NCBI GenBank assembly: GCA_937880705.1
Contig: CALGRZ010000048.1
Location: 1 to 31,994, forward strand
Length of the DNA: 31,994 nt
Direction of reading: 5' to 3'
DNA from: an uncultured Alistipes sp.
GTDB taxonomy: Bacteria > Bacteroidota > Bacteroidia > Bacteroidales > Rikenellaceae
The stretch's first letter is position 1. Each line of letters opens with the position of its first letter. Made by a program: the position numbers and the translations under genes. The notes beneath the pieces were generated by a model, which was not told where the DNA came from, ran no database searches, and saw only the letters and a list, made by a program, of their open reading frames with translations. Positions 6,843 to 15,558 of this stretch are shown here, in pieces.

Positions 6843-8180
6843 TTATCTATTTCCAAGCAGTATATGTCGTATCTCGCGATACTTATGTCGCAACTCACTC
6901 GACAGCAGCAGGCTAACATCCGAGCGCATAAGTCGCATAAGTCGCCATGTCTCATGGGCGATGATGGGTGCCGGCAGCAGCACGACAGTCAGTGGCAGTG
7001 CCCAATACCACGGCAGCACCACATAGGCCACCACCGAGTAGATGACCATCAACAGCGGCCACAGCACAAGGTTGGCGAGGTAGCGCACCGAGTTACGGAA
7101 GGCATGATCCTTAAGTTTTGTGAATATCCAGCCACACAGCGCATTGATAGGCAGTGTGAGCACCGAGGCCAAGAGGTTGTATGGCAGGGTTACGATCATA
7201 AAGAGCGTCATAAGCAGGCGCGACCACAACGGATACTTCACCGACACCGACGAGAGGCTTATCCTACGGCTGTGTCTTAGCTCCGAAGCCTCCCTACCCA
7301 ACTGCAAGAGTCGTCCTGCCACCTCGGGGCTACGCTCCTTAAGGCGCGAGAGCTGCATCACGGTGAGCCTATTGGCCTCGAAGTGTGCCTCCAGACCGCG
7401 CAGCTTGCGCCCCTCGGCATCACAGCCCAGCTGGCGCACCTGTCGTTTCACCACCGCAGCACATATCTCATAGGTAGCATCGTAGTCCTCGTCGTTGGGT
7501 ATATAGAATATGGTGCGCTTCATGCGGGCATCGAGCAACGCCTTGAGGGCGCCAATCTGCTCCTGCTCGCTCATCGTCGCATTATCGCTACGGAACGCCC
7601 CCACGTCGATAGGCTCACCCACCTGCACACGCACCGTAGAACGGAAACGGAAGAAGTTACCGTAACGCAGACCTACGGGCACGATATAGAGTGGCATATC
7701 GGGCATCATCTGCTTCGCAGCAAAGGCGATGCGGAAGATACCCTTTGACAGAGGCAGTGACGAGTACTTGGCCTGGTGCGTACCCTCGGGGAAGATGCAG
7801 AAGGGGACTCTATCGCGCAACACATCAACAGCCTTCTCTATTGTCTCGTTATTCTTGCGCACCTCATCCATACCGTCACGCATACGCATGATGGGCATTA
7901 TCTTCAGGAAGCGTAGCACCTTGGCAAAAACGGGATTTTTGAATATATCGGCACGCGCCACAAAGACCTTGGCACTGCGATCCATAGCCAAGATAACCAG
8001 GGCATCCATCAGCGCATTGGTATGGTTCGGGGCGTAGATAATAGCACCGTCGGCAGGGATGTTCTCGCGCCCCACATAACTTATCGAGCGGTACGACAGC
8101 TTCAGCGCAAAGTCGACATAGTGGCGCAAGAAGCTATACCACGGATCATAGTCCTGTATCTTCTTCTGTTGCTTTGACAT
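6843..8180 (-). CDS. PlsC-like glycerolipid acyltransferase
   Basis: A 445-aa acyltransferase of the PlsC/GPAT fold, expected to acylate glycerol-3-phosphate or a lysophospholipid at the inner membrane. The catalytic block is APNHTNALMDAL (H53, D59), spaced HX5D rather than the textbook HX4D, a variant I associate with a known subgroup. The second block is FPEGTHQAKYSSLPLSKG (FPEG at 131-134). The C-terminal third carries hydrophobic spans (from about LLMTLFMIVTLPYNLL onward, with others near YLANLVLWPLLMVIYSVVAYVVLPW), so the protein is membrane-embedded and longer than simple PlsC (about 240 aa). It starts 5 bp after the symporter gene and precedes the Omp85-like gene by 15 bp. The substrate is not determinable here. 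Confidence 0.85.
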   Translation of the reverse strand: MSKQQKKIQDYDPWYSFLRHYVDFALKLSYRSISYVGRENIPADGAIIYAPNHTNALMDALVILAMDRSAKVFVARADIFKNPVFAKVLRFLKIMPIMRMRDGMDEVRKNNETIEKAVDVLRDRVPFCIFPEGTHQAKYSSLPLSKGIFRIAFAAKQMMPDMPLYIVPVGLRYGNFFRFRSTVRVQVGEPIDVGAFRSDNATMSEQEQIGALKALLDARMKRTIFYIPNDEDYDATYEICAAVVKRQVRQLGCDAEGRKLRGLEAHFEANRLTVMQLSRLKERSPEVAGRLLQLGREASELRHSRRISLSSVSVKYPLWSRLLMTLFMIVTLPYNLLASVLTLPINALCGWIFTKLKDHAFRNSVRYLANLVLWPLLMVIYSVVAYVVLPWYWALPLTVVLLPAPIIAHETWRLMRLMRSDVSLLLSSELRHKYREIRHILLGNR

Positions 8181-8185
8181 ATCTA

Positions 8186-9151
8186 CTATGCAATCTCTTG
8201 TCTACGGAACAGTGATGCTACGCTCAAGCCCGACAAGATGTGCCACACACCCCACAGAGCCGTAATGAAGACCATGCCTCCGTTATTCTCCCAAATGGCG
8301 GGGTCGAAGATGCGCTCGTTGAAGAGCAGGATAAGACCCAGACCGGAGTTCTGTATACCCACCTCAATGGTCATCGAGCGACGATCACGCAACGGCAGTT
8401 TAAAGGCCTTGGCACCGAAGTAGCCCGTGCTCAAGGCACACATGTTGTGTATGACAACAAACAGGAAGGCAATAATGATGCTCCAAGCGACACTCCAGCC
8501 ACCCTCCAACGAGGTGACAACCTTCGAGAACGACACGGCGACCATGCCGAAGAAGAGGATGATAGAGAGCACCTGCGAGGGTTTGATCATCTTCTTGGTT
8601 GCATTGGGGAAGTAGTGGGCAAAGGCTATACCGAGAACAATGGGCAGACCCAAGAGCAACATAATCTGCTCGAACATATCGCCAAAGGGTATCACCAACG
8701 TAGGTATGTCGTTGTGGATGCTCACAGCATCGCAGTAGAGCGTACCCCAAAGCCAGAAGTTGATGGGCGTGATAAGCGGAGCAAAGGCGGTGGTTATGGC
8801 CGTCATCGAGACCGACAACTCGATATTACCCTTGGCATACGACGACATAAAGTTCGAGATGTTACCGCCCGGGCACGATGCAACGAGCAGCATACCGATA
8901 GCGACCATCGGCGTTATCCACCTGCTCAACGCCAGAGCCAGACAGAATGTCACCGCAGGGAGTGCAACCCACTGCATGAGAATACCGACAATGACAGATT
9001 TAGGGTTACGGAATACATCCTTGAATGTCTGCACCTTGATGCCGAGGGCAACGCCAAACATCACCAGAGCAAGAATGATATTCACGAGGGTCATCTCGCC
9101 GGCACCAAGATTAGGGTCGAGCGGATCCAACGCCAATAGATACTCCTTCAT
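8186..9151 (-). CDS. Bile acid:sodium symporter (BASS) family transporter
   Basis: A 321-aa polytopic inner-membrane protein of the BASS/SBF family, which couples sodium entry to uptake of organic anions. Two family-defining crossover segments are clear: CPGGNISNFMSSYAKGN (93-109) and EVGIQNSGLGLILL (263-276), the latter with the conserved Glu and Gln that line the sodium sites. About nine to ten hydrophobic helices are visible. Substrates of bacterial members include bile acids, pantoate and keto acids, so bile acid specificity should not be assumed. It is the first gene of a three-gene operon and is divergent from the DUF819 gene; a possible -7 box lies about 108 bp upstream. Confidence 0.9.
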   Translation of the reverse strand: MKEYLLALDPLDPNLGAGEMTLVNIILALVMFGVALGIKVQTFKDVFRNPKSVIVGILMQWVALPAVTFCLALALSRWITPMVAIGMLLVASCPGGNISNFMSSYAKGNIELSVSMTAITTAFAPLITPINFWLWGTLYCDAVSIHNDIPTLVIPFGDMFEQIMLLLGLPIVLGIAFAHYFPNATKKMIKPSQVLSIILFFGMVAVSFSKVVTSLEGGWSVAWSIIIAFLFVVIHNMCALSTGYFGAKAFKLPLRDRRSMTIEVGIQNSGLGLILLFNERIFDPAIWENNGGMVFITALWGVWHILSGLSVASLFRRQEIA

Positions 9152-9258
9152 AAATTACAGTTTTTTAATAGTCCTCAACGACTATCAAGTGGTTAATGTA
9201 GTTTGCAGCACACCCACTGGGCACACCATTCGCGGCACACTATATATGTCGTAATTTA

Positions 9259-9266
9259 CAAAAGTA
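9259..9266 (-). promoter_or_regulatory. Possible -7 box (TACTTTTG) of the BASS operon
   Basis: TACTTTTG on the minus strand fits TAnnTTTG, 107 bp before the start codon; no TTTG is found at 19-21 bp. It would give a roughly 100-nt leader. The rest of the 294-bp divergent spacer holds only AT-rich sequence and the DUF819 promoter. Confidence 0.35.
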
Positions 9267-9389
9267 CCAATAATTCCCGAAAAATCATCCTAATTCGACA
9301 AATTTAGTAGCCAAAAGCACCATATTTAAGTATATATACTTATTATCTATTCAGCAACATAAATCGACTTTAAGCAACCAACCGCACAA

Positions 9390-9421
9390 TTTGCTGATTA
9401 AAAGATTTTAGACTATATTTG
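9390..9421 (+). promoter_or_regulatory. Promoter of the DUF819 gene (TTTG-N20-TATATTTG)
   Basis: TTTG at 9390-9393 and TATATTTG at 9414-9421 with a 20-bp spacer match the Bacteroidetes consensus exactly, 24 bp before the start codon. Confidence 0.8.
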
Positions 9422-9445
9422 TAGCAACAAACCAAACTTTGATAG

Positions 9446-10615
9446 ATGAACACACTCTACTACATCCTCATAGCCCTGCTATTTTGCCTTGCGCCGGCTG
9501 GCGTTCTATGGCTCTGTCGTCGTGTACCACTCTTCGATAAATTGGGGCCTGTGATGGTACTCTATGCCCTTGGCATTATCATCGGCAACCTTCCCGGTCT
9601 GCCCGCCCAGATGGCTACGATGCAGGAGATAGCAACCTCGGCCACAATACCCTTGGCTATACCCATGATGCTGTTCAGCTGTCGTTTTACCATCAGCGAG
9701 GCCGGCCTGCAACTCAAGGTTGTGGTAAGCGGATTTTTGTCGGTTCTCGTCGCCGTGGTGGCCGGCTACCTGCTCTTCGGTGTACACATCCCCGAGGGTG
9801 ACAAAATAGGCGGCATCATGTCGGGCATGTACACCGGCGGTATGCTCAATGCCGCTGCCCTGCAATCCATCTTCAGGGTAGACGAACAGAACTACATTCT
9901 GATGTGCTCCTACGACATTATCATATCGTTCCTATATCTGGTATTCCTCGTGTCGGTGGGATACAAGCTCTTCAGAAGGCTCTATGGCCAGAAGCAGACG
10001 GGCTCTCTGTCGGCAGACGATAAGGAGGAGCTTGATAGGCAGATAGCCGACAGCAAGCGCAACCCGTACATTGGTCTATGGAGCAGATCGGGACTTAAAG
10101 AGTTAGGCAAGATAATCGCCATAACACTCTTGCTCGTTGCTATTTCCGCAGCATCGACACTTCTATTTCCCGATGAGTGGTTTATGGTGATTTTCATTCT
10201 TATGTTGAGCACTCTAGGTGTCGTATGCTCATTCTTTGAGCCGATACGAAAACTTGAGCGCAGCTTCGACATAGGCATGTATCTGATCTACATCTTCAGC
10301 ATCGCCATGGCATCCATGGCCGACTTCTCGCAACTCAACATCGCAGATGGCATCAACCAGATACTATTCCTCACTATCACCGTCTTTGGCTCGCTCATAC
10401 TACACGCCATCTTCTGCCGAATAATGCGCGTTGATGCCGACTCGATGATGGTGTCGTCCGTATCCTTCATAAACTCACCTCCGTTTGTACCCATGATGGT
10501 TGCCGTTCTGAAGAACAGGGGCGTGCTCATCGTAGGACTCGGTGCCGGCATCGTGGGCTACGCTCTGGGTAATCACTTCGGCGTGCTTATCGCAAAGTTA
10601 TTGGAGTTGATATAG
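9446..10615 (+). CDS. DUF819 family integral membrane protein
   Basis: A 389-aa polytopic inner-membrane protein with roughly ten hydrophobic helices (the first at MNTLYYILIALLFCLAPAGV). It matches the DUF819 (YjcL-like) family, notable segments being ATIPLAIPMMLFS, the glycine-rich GGIMSGMYTGGMLNAAAL (about 122-139), and the mirrored C-terminal SSVSFINSPPFVPMMVAVL. The two Gly/Pro-rich segments in separate halves suggest an internally duplicated transporter. Substrate is unknown. A hydrophilic loop with KQTGSLSADDKEELDRQ separates the halves. It has a perfect promoter, and its TAG stop is immediately followed by the stop of the opposing dus gene, so no terminator fits between them. Confidence 0.8.
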   Translation: MNTLYYILIALLFCLAPAGVLWLCRRVPLFDKLGPVMVLYALGIIIGNLPGLPAQMATMQEIATSATIPLAIPMMLFSCRFTISEAGLQLKVVVSGFLSVLVAVVAGYLLFGVHIPEGDKIGGIMSGMYTGGMLNAAALQSIFRVDEQNYILMCSYDIIISFLYLVFLVSVGYKLFRRLYGQKQTGSLSADDKEELDRQIADSKRNPYIGLWSRSGLKELGKIIAITLLLVAISAASTLLFPDEWFMVIFILMLSTLGVVCSFFEPIRKLERSFDIGMYLIYIFSIAMASMADFSQLNIADGINQILFLTITVFGSLILHAIFCRIMRVDADSMMVSSVSFINSPPFVPMMVAVLKNRGVLIVGLGAGIVGYALGNHFGVLIAKLLELI

Positions 10616-11638
10616 TTAGATGTCGTGCGACAGTGGCGCAGGCACCGCCTCGCGCATGTCGAACTCACCCCAACGCTCGGCTACATAGTCCAGCGTCGAG
10701 ACAATCTCGTCGACATCAAACGAGGTGACCAGCTTAAGCCTCGTCTGCTTGAAGTCGGGCAGGCCCTTAAAGTAGTTGGTCAGGTGGCGACGCATCTCAA
10801 GAATACCCACACGGTCACCCTTCACCTCGAGCGACTTGCGAAGATGCTCTTTTGCTATTGCGACACGCTCGATGACGGATGGTTGTGGCAGCAGCTCACC
10901 CGTTGTGAGGTAGTGTCGGCACTCTCTGAATATCCATGGACGGCCATAGGTGGCGCGGCCAATCATCACACCATCGACATCATACCTATCGAACATCTGC
11001 TTGCACTTCTCGGCCGAGTCCACATCGCCGTTGCCAATGATGGGGATAGTGATGCGGGGGTCGTTCTTAATCTTGCCTATAAGGGTCCAGTCGGCCTCGC
11101 CGCGATACATCTGCGAGCGTGTGCGGCCATGTATCGTAAGTGCCGCGATACCAACATCTTGCAGGCGCAGGGCTATCTCCTCGATATTGCGCATCTCATC
11201 GCTCCAGCCGAGGCGTGTCTTCACCGTCACTGGCTTCTTCACCGCACGCACTATCTGGCGGGTCATCTCCACCATCAGGTCGGGGTCGCGCATCATACCC
11301 GATCCGGCACCACGATTGGCAATCTTCTTCACCGGGCAGCCAAAGTTAATATCGATAATATCGGGGTTTGCCTCCTCTGCAATACGGGCAGCCTCGACCA
11401 TAGGCTCTATAAGATGGCCATAGATCTGAATACCAACAGGCCGCTCCTCATCGGCAATGTTGAGCTTTGCGCGCGACTTCCACGCATCGCGTATCAGGCC
11501 ATCCGACGAGATGAACTCGGTGTAGACAACATCTGCACCAAACCTCTTGCACATATAGCGAAACGAGGGGTCTGTGACATCCTCCATAGGGGCGAGAAAG
11601 AGAGGCTGTGAGCCCAACTCGATATCCGAAATCTTCAT
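10616..11638 (-). CDS. dusB: tRNA-dihydrouridine synthase (Dus, DusB-type)
   Basis: An FMN- and NADPH-dependent enzyme reducing uridines in the tRNA D-loop. The 340-aa protein is an N-terminal TIM barrel with a small helical C-terminal domain. Motifs are LFLAPMEDVTDPSFR (13-27), the catalytic cysteine in NFGCPVKKI (C101), the phosphate/FMN contacts KTRLGW (K140) and HGRTRSQMY (H170), the GNGDV loop (202-206), and GRATYGRPWIF (227-237). These are typical of the DusB branch, though subtype assignment without alignment is moderate. Convergent with DUF819 with no spacer, and divergent from argS; a -7 box TACCTTTG lies 20 bp upstream of the start. Confidence 0.93.
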   Translation of the reverse strand: MKISDIELGSQPLFLAPMEDVTDPSFRYMCKRFGADVVYTEFISSDGLIRDAWKSRAKLNIADEERPVGIQIYGHLIEPMVEAARIAEEANPDIIDINFGCPVKKIANRGAGSGMMRDPDLMVEMTRQIVRAVKKPVTVKTRLGWSDEMRNIEEIALRLQDVGIAALTIHGRTRSQMYRGEADWTLIGKIKNDPRITIPIIGNGDVDSAEKCKQMFDRYDVDGVMIGRATYGRPWIFRECRHYLTTGELLPQPSVIERVAIAKEHLRKSLEVKGDRVGILEMRRHLTNYFKGLPDFKQTRLKLVTSFDVDEIVSTLDYVAERWGEFDMREAVPAPLSHDI

Positions 11639-11658
11639 AATTAAACGAAATTATGGCA

Positions 11659-11666
11659 CAAAGGTA
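11659..11666 (-). promoter_or_regulatory. -7 box (TACCTTTG) of dus
   Basis: TACCTTTG on the minus strand matches TAnnTTTG and ends 20 bp before the dus start codon. It is back to back with the argS -7 box 43 bp away, so the two promoters' upstream regions overlap. Confidence 0.5.
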
Positions 11667-11709
11667 TGAAAAAATCGTCTTAAGAGGCTGTTTTTTCTAA
11701 AAGAAAACG

Positions 11710-11717
11710 TAACTTTG
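11710..11717 (+). promoter_or_regulatory. -7 box (TAACTTTG) of argS
   Basis: TAACTTTG matches TAnnTTTG, with transcription expected near 11722. It overlaps the TTG that an uncritical frame call would use as start, and so supports the downstream ATG at 11757. Confidence 0.55.
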
Positions 11718-11756
11718 CAGCCGTTATATATGAATATAAGTAATCGAAGAGAGAAT

Positions 11757-13538
11757 ATGATTAATATCGAAGAGTTCATTTCAACCGTTGTCGCCCGTGC
11801 CACCGAGGAGTTGTACGGCGTAAGCGACAGCGCACAGCTACAGATACAGAAGACCCGCAAGGAGTTCGAGGGCGACTACACCGTGGTGGTATTCCCCCTG
11901 TTGCGCGCCTCGCGCAAGTCTCCCGAGGCCACAGCCACCGAGCTGGGCGAGAAGATCGTGGCCTCAACACCCGAGATCAAGAGCTTCAACGTCATCAAGG
12001 GCTTCCTGAACCTCTCGGTGGATGCCTCATTCTGGGCAGCTCGCTTTGAGGAGATCACCCTTACCGACGATTATGGCATGGCACCCAAGTCGGGTCGCAC
12101 GATAATGATCGAGTACTCGTCACCCAATACCAACAAGCCCCTTCACCTGGGACACATCCGCAATAACCTTCTCGGTTACTCGGTAGCCACCATACTCAAG
12201 GCCAATGGCCACAACGTCATCAAGGTAAACCTGGTCAACGACCGTGGTATCCACATCTGCAAGTCGATGTTGGCATGGCAGCTCTATGGTGGTGGCGAGA
12301 CCCCCGAGTCATCGGGTATGAAGGGCGACCACCTCGTAGGTAAGTACTATGTCGAGTTCGACAAGCACTACAAGCAGCAGATCAAGGAGCTCGTAGCCGA
12401 GGGCCTGTCGGAGGATGAGGCCAAGAAGCAGGCACCCATCATGCTCCAGGCACAGGAGATGTTGCGTAAGTGGGAGGCCAAGGACGAGGAGGTATACTCG
12501 TTGTGGGAGAAGATGAACGGCTGGGTTTACGACGGCTTCGATGTGACATACAAGGCCCTTGGCGTGGACTTCGATAAGGTGTACTACGAGTCACAGACCT
12601 ACCTGCTGGGCAAGAGCCTCGTGGAGGATGGTCTGAAGAAGGGCGTATTCTTCCGCAAGGAGGACAACTCGGTATGGATCGACCTCGAGGCAGATGGTCT
12701 GGATCAGAAGCTGCTGCTGCGTGGCGACGGCACCTCGGTATACATGACCCAGGATCTGGGTACTGCCTTGAGCCGCTTCGAGGAGAACAAACTCGACGAC
12801 ATGATCTACGTCGTGGGCAACGAGCAGAACTACCACTTCCAGGTGCTCAAGCTCGTTCTGAAGAAGCTCGGCTACGACTGGAGCGACAACATCTTCCACC
12901 TCTCATACGGCATGGTCGAGCTGCCCGAGGGTAAGATGAAGTCGCGCGAGGGTACCGTTGTTGATGCCGACGACCTCATTGCCGACATGGTGGGCACCGC
13001 CCGCGAGATGTCTGACGAGCTGGGCAAGCTCGATGGATGCTCGGAGGCCGAGGCCGAGGCGATATCAACGATGGTAGGTTTGGGTGCACTGAAGTACTTC
13101 ATCCTCAAAGTAGACCCCAAGAAGACCATGCTCTTTGATCCAAGAGAGAGTATCGACTTCAACGGTAACACCGGCCCCTTCATCCAGTACACCCACGCCC
13201 GCATCCGCTCGATTATGCGTAAGGCCGACGAGATGGGTATCTCGACCGATGGCTTTGCCACAGCATCGCTGCTGGGTGAGGAGGTTGAGCTGATTAAGGC
13301 CCTCGCGGAGTTCCCCGCAGTGGTACGCACCGCAGGCCAGCAGTTTGCGCCCTCGGTCATTGCAGCCTACGCCTACGACCTTGCAAAGCAGTTCAACGGC
13401 TACTACCACGACCACTCTATCCTCAAGGAGGAGAACACCATAACACGCTCCCTGCGACTGAAGCTCGCCTCGGAGGTGGCCCGCGTCATCCGCTCGGCAA
13501 TGTCGTTGCTGGGCATCGATGTTCCGGAGCGTATGTAA
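11757..13538 (+). CDS. argS: Arginyl-tRNA synthetase
   Basis: A class I aminoacyl-tRNA synthetase charging tRNA-Arg in the cytoplasm. The 593-aa protein has the ArgS N-terminal additional domain (about 1-95), the HIGH-equivalent KPLHLGHIRN (HLGH at 130-133), and the KMSKS-equivalent KMKSREG (393-399), the usual ArgS variation. A C-terminal DALR anticodon-binding domain follows, starting near TGPFIQYTHARIRSIMR and ending MSLLGIDVPERM. The frame is open upstream to a TTG at 11715, but that lies inside the -7 box. The ATG at 11757 is preceded by a GAAGAGAGA purine run and aligns with Bacteroidales ArgS starts. A strong terminator follows 9 bp after the stop. Confidence 0.96.
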   Translation: MINIEEFISTVVARATEELYGVSDSAQLQIQKTRKEFEGDYTVVVFPLLRASRKSPEATATELGEKIVASTPEIKSFNVIKGFLNLSVDASFWAARFEEITLTDDYGMAPKSGRTIMIEYSSPNTNKPLHLGHIRNNLLGYSVATILKANGHNVIKVNLVNDRGIHICKSMLAWQLYGGGETPESSGMKGDHLVGKYYVEFDKHYKQQIKELVAEGLSEDEAKKQAPIMLQAQEMLRKWEAKDEEVYSLWEKMNGWVYDGFDVTYKALGVDFDKVYYESQTYLLGKSLVEDGLKKGVFFRKEDNSVWIDLEADGLDQKLLLRGDGTSVYMTQDLGTALSRFEENKLDDMIYVVGNEQNYHFQVLKLVLKKLGYDWSDNIFHLSYGMVELPEGKMKSREGTVVDADDLIADMVGTAREMSDELGKLDGCSEAEAEAISTMVGLGALKYFILKVDPKKTMLFDPRESIDFNGNTGPFIQYTHARIRSIMRKADEMGISTDGFATASLLGEEVELIKALAEFPAVVRTAGQQFAPSVIAAYAYDLAKQFNGYYHDHSILKEENTITRSLRLKLASEVARVIRSAMSLLGIDVPERM

Positions 13539-13547
13539 CATAACAGC

Positions 13548-13583
13548 GAGGTGCTTCGGATTTCGAAGCACCTCTTTTTTTTT
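13548..13583 (+). terminator. argS terminator
   Basis: An 11-bp stem, GAGGTGCTTCG (13548-13558) with CGAAGCACCTC (13564-13574), a 5-nt loop, and a run of nine T (13575-13583). It is a textbook intrinsic terminator. Only six bases separate it from the next ATG at 13590. Confidence 0.9.
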
Positions 13584-13589
13584 AGCACT

Positions 13590-14564
13590 ATGACAACGAG
13601 ATTATCCATAGCCCTCGCCACCCTACTCCTTATCACAAGCTGTGGTGGAGGCAACAAGCAGAGCAGCAACACCGAAGATAGCACCGTGGGCACTACGGCC
13701 AAGGAGGTGAGCTACGCCCCCGGCACACGCCGCATGGAGCGCAAGATTAGCGACATAAGGCTGATAACTACACGCGAAGAGTACCTCGACTACATCGACA
13801 CCTACTGGGATGGTTTCGACTTCGATGCCGACTCGTTGGTTGTGGCCTACGACACGTTGGACATGTGTCAGGCGATGGCCGACTATGTCACCGCCATTGA
13901 GCCTCATCGTGCCGACTCGCTGCTTCGACAGCTGATGCACCGCGCCGAACGCAGCCGCCCCGTGCTGGACTACATGTCGACAATCGCCGAGATCGTTCTG
14001 CACGATCCCAACTCGCCTCTACGCAACGACGAGTACTACATCCCCATCCTCGAGGTGCTTGTGGAGTCGCCACTGCTGGATGAGTACGATCGCATGATAC
14101 CAGCCTACGACCTTCAGATGGCTCGCAATAACCGCCTGGGACACATTGCCAATGACTTTGAGTATACGTTGCTCAATGGTCGCAAGGGTCGCATGCACAA
14201 GCTCGATGCCGAGTATCTGCTCATCATGCTCAACAACCCCGGCTGCCCGATGTGCAAGGAGATAACCATGCAGATCACCTCATCGCCCCTGCTCAACGAA
14301 CTTACCGAGCGAGGCGTATTGAAGGTTCTCGCCATATATCCCGATAACGACCTCGAGGCTTGGCGCAACTACCAGCCCGAGATGCCGGCAGCATGGATAA
14401 GTGGCTACGACGACGGCATGCGCATCAGCTACGATCGCACATACGACCTCAAGGCCATCCCCGCCCTCTACCTGCTCGATAGGGATAAGCGCGTACTTAT
14501 CAAAGATGGTGTAGACGTGGGCTTCGTGGAGCATGTCATAAGCCAGTGCGAAGCTACACGTTAG
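13590..14564 (+). CDS. Lipoprotein with C-terminal thioredoxin-like domain (DUF5106-like)
   Basis: A 324-aa exported lipoprotein. The signal peptide ends in the lipobox LITSC (C18), followed by a Ser/Asn/Thr-rich linker. The middle (about 50-190) is a helical acidic domain like that preceding thioredoxin folds in Bacteroidetes DUF5106 proteins. The C-terminal domain contains NNPGCPMCKEI with a CPMC redox pair (C219, C222) and, further on, the cis-Pro region DLKAIPALYLLD, so a periplasmic thiol oxidoreductase or thiol-binding role is plausible. The frame extends back to 13551 through the argS terminator; ATG at 13590 gives the clean signal peptide. The acyl-CoA reductase follows after 19 bp. 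Confidence 0.85.
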   Translation: MTTRLSIALATLLLITSCGGGNKQSSNTEDSTVGTTAKEVSYAPGTRRMERKISDIRLITTREEYLDYIDTYWDGFDFDADSLVVAYDTLDMCQAMADYVTAIEPHRADSLLRQLMHRAERSRPVLDYMSTIAEIVLHDPNSPLRNDEYYIPILEVLVESPLLDEYDRMIPAYDLQMARNNRLGHIANDFEYTLLNGRKGRMHKLDAEYLLIMLNNPGCPMCKEITMQITSSPLLNELTERGVLKVLAIYPDNDLEAWRNYQPEMPAAWISGYDDGMRISYDRTYDLKAIPALYLLDRDKRVLIKDGVDVGFVEHVISQCEATR

Positions 14565-14583
14565 AACAGCACCGACTGCAGCT

Positions 14584-15558
14584 ATGTCACCCATCGAGAT
14601 ATTTACAACACTCGGCCAACGCCTTGCCACCTTTGGCCACGATGCCGCCACACGCGAGGTAATGCGCCTCGCCATAGAGAATAACGGCTGGTTTGAAGAG
14701 GTGGATATACTGCGTGCGGTGGAGGCCATACGCCTCAAGATGCTCGACAAGGAGCAGCTCACGCGCTGGCTATCCGACTACCCCGCACCCACCAACAGCC
14801 CCCGACGTGTAGCCGTCATCATGGCCGGCAACATCCCCTTGGTGGGCTTCTTCGACCTGATGTGCGTGGTGGTAAGCGGCCACGAGTGTTATATGAAGCC
14901 ATCGAGCAAAGATACTCACCTTATGCGCTTTATCATCGACGAGCTAAAGTCGATTGATAGCTCCCTGCGCATCTTTGACTACTCGGCTGATGACCACTAC
15001 GACATGGTCATCGCCACGGGCGGTGACGAGGCTAACCGTTACTTCAACGAACACTTCAACGGCTGCAAGAGACTACTGCGAGGCAGTCGTCACTCGGTGG
15101 CGGTGCTCACGGGCGAGGAGGATGAGGCCACGCTCAAGGCCCTGCAACGCGACATCACGGCCTACTCGGGTCTTGGCTGCCGCAGCGTATCAATAATATT
15201 TCTACCGGAGGGACATACGCCACAACTACCCATCACAAAGGCGCCAAACGCCAAGCTCGAGAGGAACATACGGCAGATGCGTGCACTACTCACAATGCAG
15301 CAGCGTGAGTTCATCGACTGCGGTGCTTTCCTCCTTATCGAGGGCCACGACTTTCCCACATCGCTTGCCACCGTCACCCTGCGCCACTACCACAATATCG
15401 AGGAGGCCGAGGAGTGGATCGCATCGAACCGCGATAAGATACAGTGTGTGGTGAGCAGCACACAAACAGAGGGACACATCGCCCCGGGCGAGGCACAATA
15501 CCCCACCTTATGGGACTACGCCGACGGCGTAGATACCATGCACTTTCTACTTGATTAG
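14584..15558 (+). CDS. Acyl-CoA reductase (LuxC-like)
   Basis: A 324-aa protein of the acyl-CoA reductase family, related to the aldehyde dehydrogenase superfamily. It would reduce an activated fatty acyl group to an aldehyde through a Cys thioester. Visible features are the nucleotide-binding AGNIPLVGFFDLMCVVVSGH (81-100), KPSSKDTHL, ATGGDEANRYF, and the catalytic cysteine in AYSGLGCRSVS (C199). LuxC proteins are usually 450-480 aa; this compact form is common in Bacteroidetes. Physiological substrate is unknown, with lipid A, sphingo-/sulfonolipid or plasmalogen aldehydes as speculation only. It is probably co-transcribed with the lipoprotein, and its last 12 bp overlap the convergent GT4 gene. 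Confidence 0.85.
   Translation: MSPIEIFTTLGQRLATFGHDAATREVMRLAIENNGWFEEVDILRAVEAIRLKMLDKEQLTRWLSDYPAPTNSPRRVAVIMAGNIPLVGFFDLMCVVVSGHECYMKPSSKDTHLMRFIIDELKSIDSSLRIFDYSADDHYDMVIATGGDEANRYFNEHFNGCKRLLRGSRHSVAVLTGEEDEATLKALQRDITAYSGLGCRSVSIIFLPEGHTPQLPITKAPNAKLERNIRQMRALLTMQQREFIDCGAFLLIEGHDFPTSLATVTLRHYHNIEEAEEWIASNRDKIQCVVSSTQTEGHIAPGEAQYPTLWDYADGVDTMHFLLD

Noticed and set aside
8240..9139. 299-codon plus-strand open frame, rich in His, Arg and Gln
   Set aside because: Antisense to the BASS transporter gene; the composition is typical of a reverse-complement reading of membrane protein codons.
11715..11756. TTG start 14 codons upstream for argS
   Set aside because: The TTG overlaps the -7 box (11710-11717), so it would not be in the transcript; ATG 11757 has a purine-rich RBS and fits ArgS homologues.
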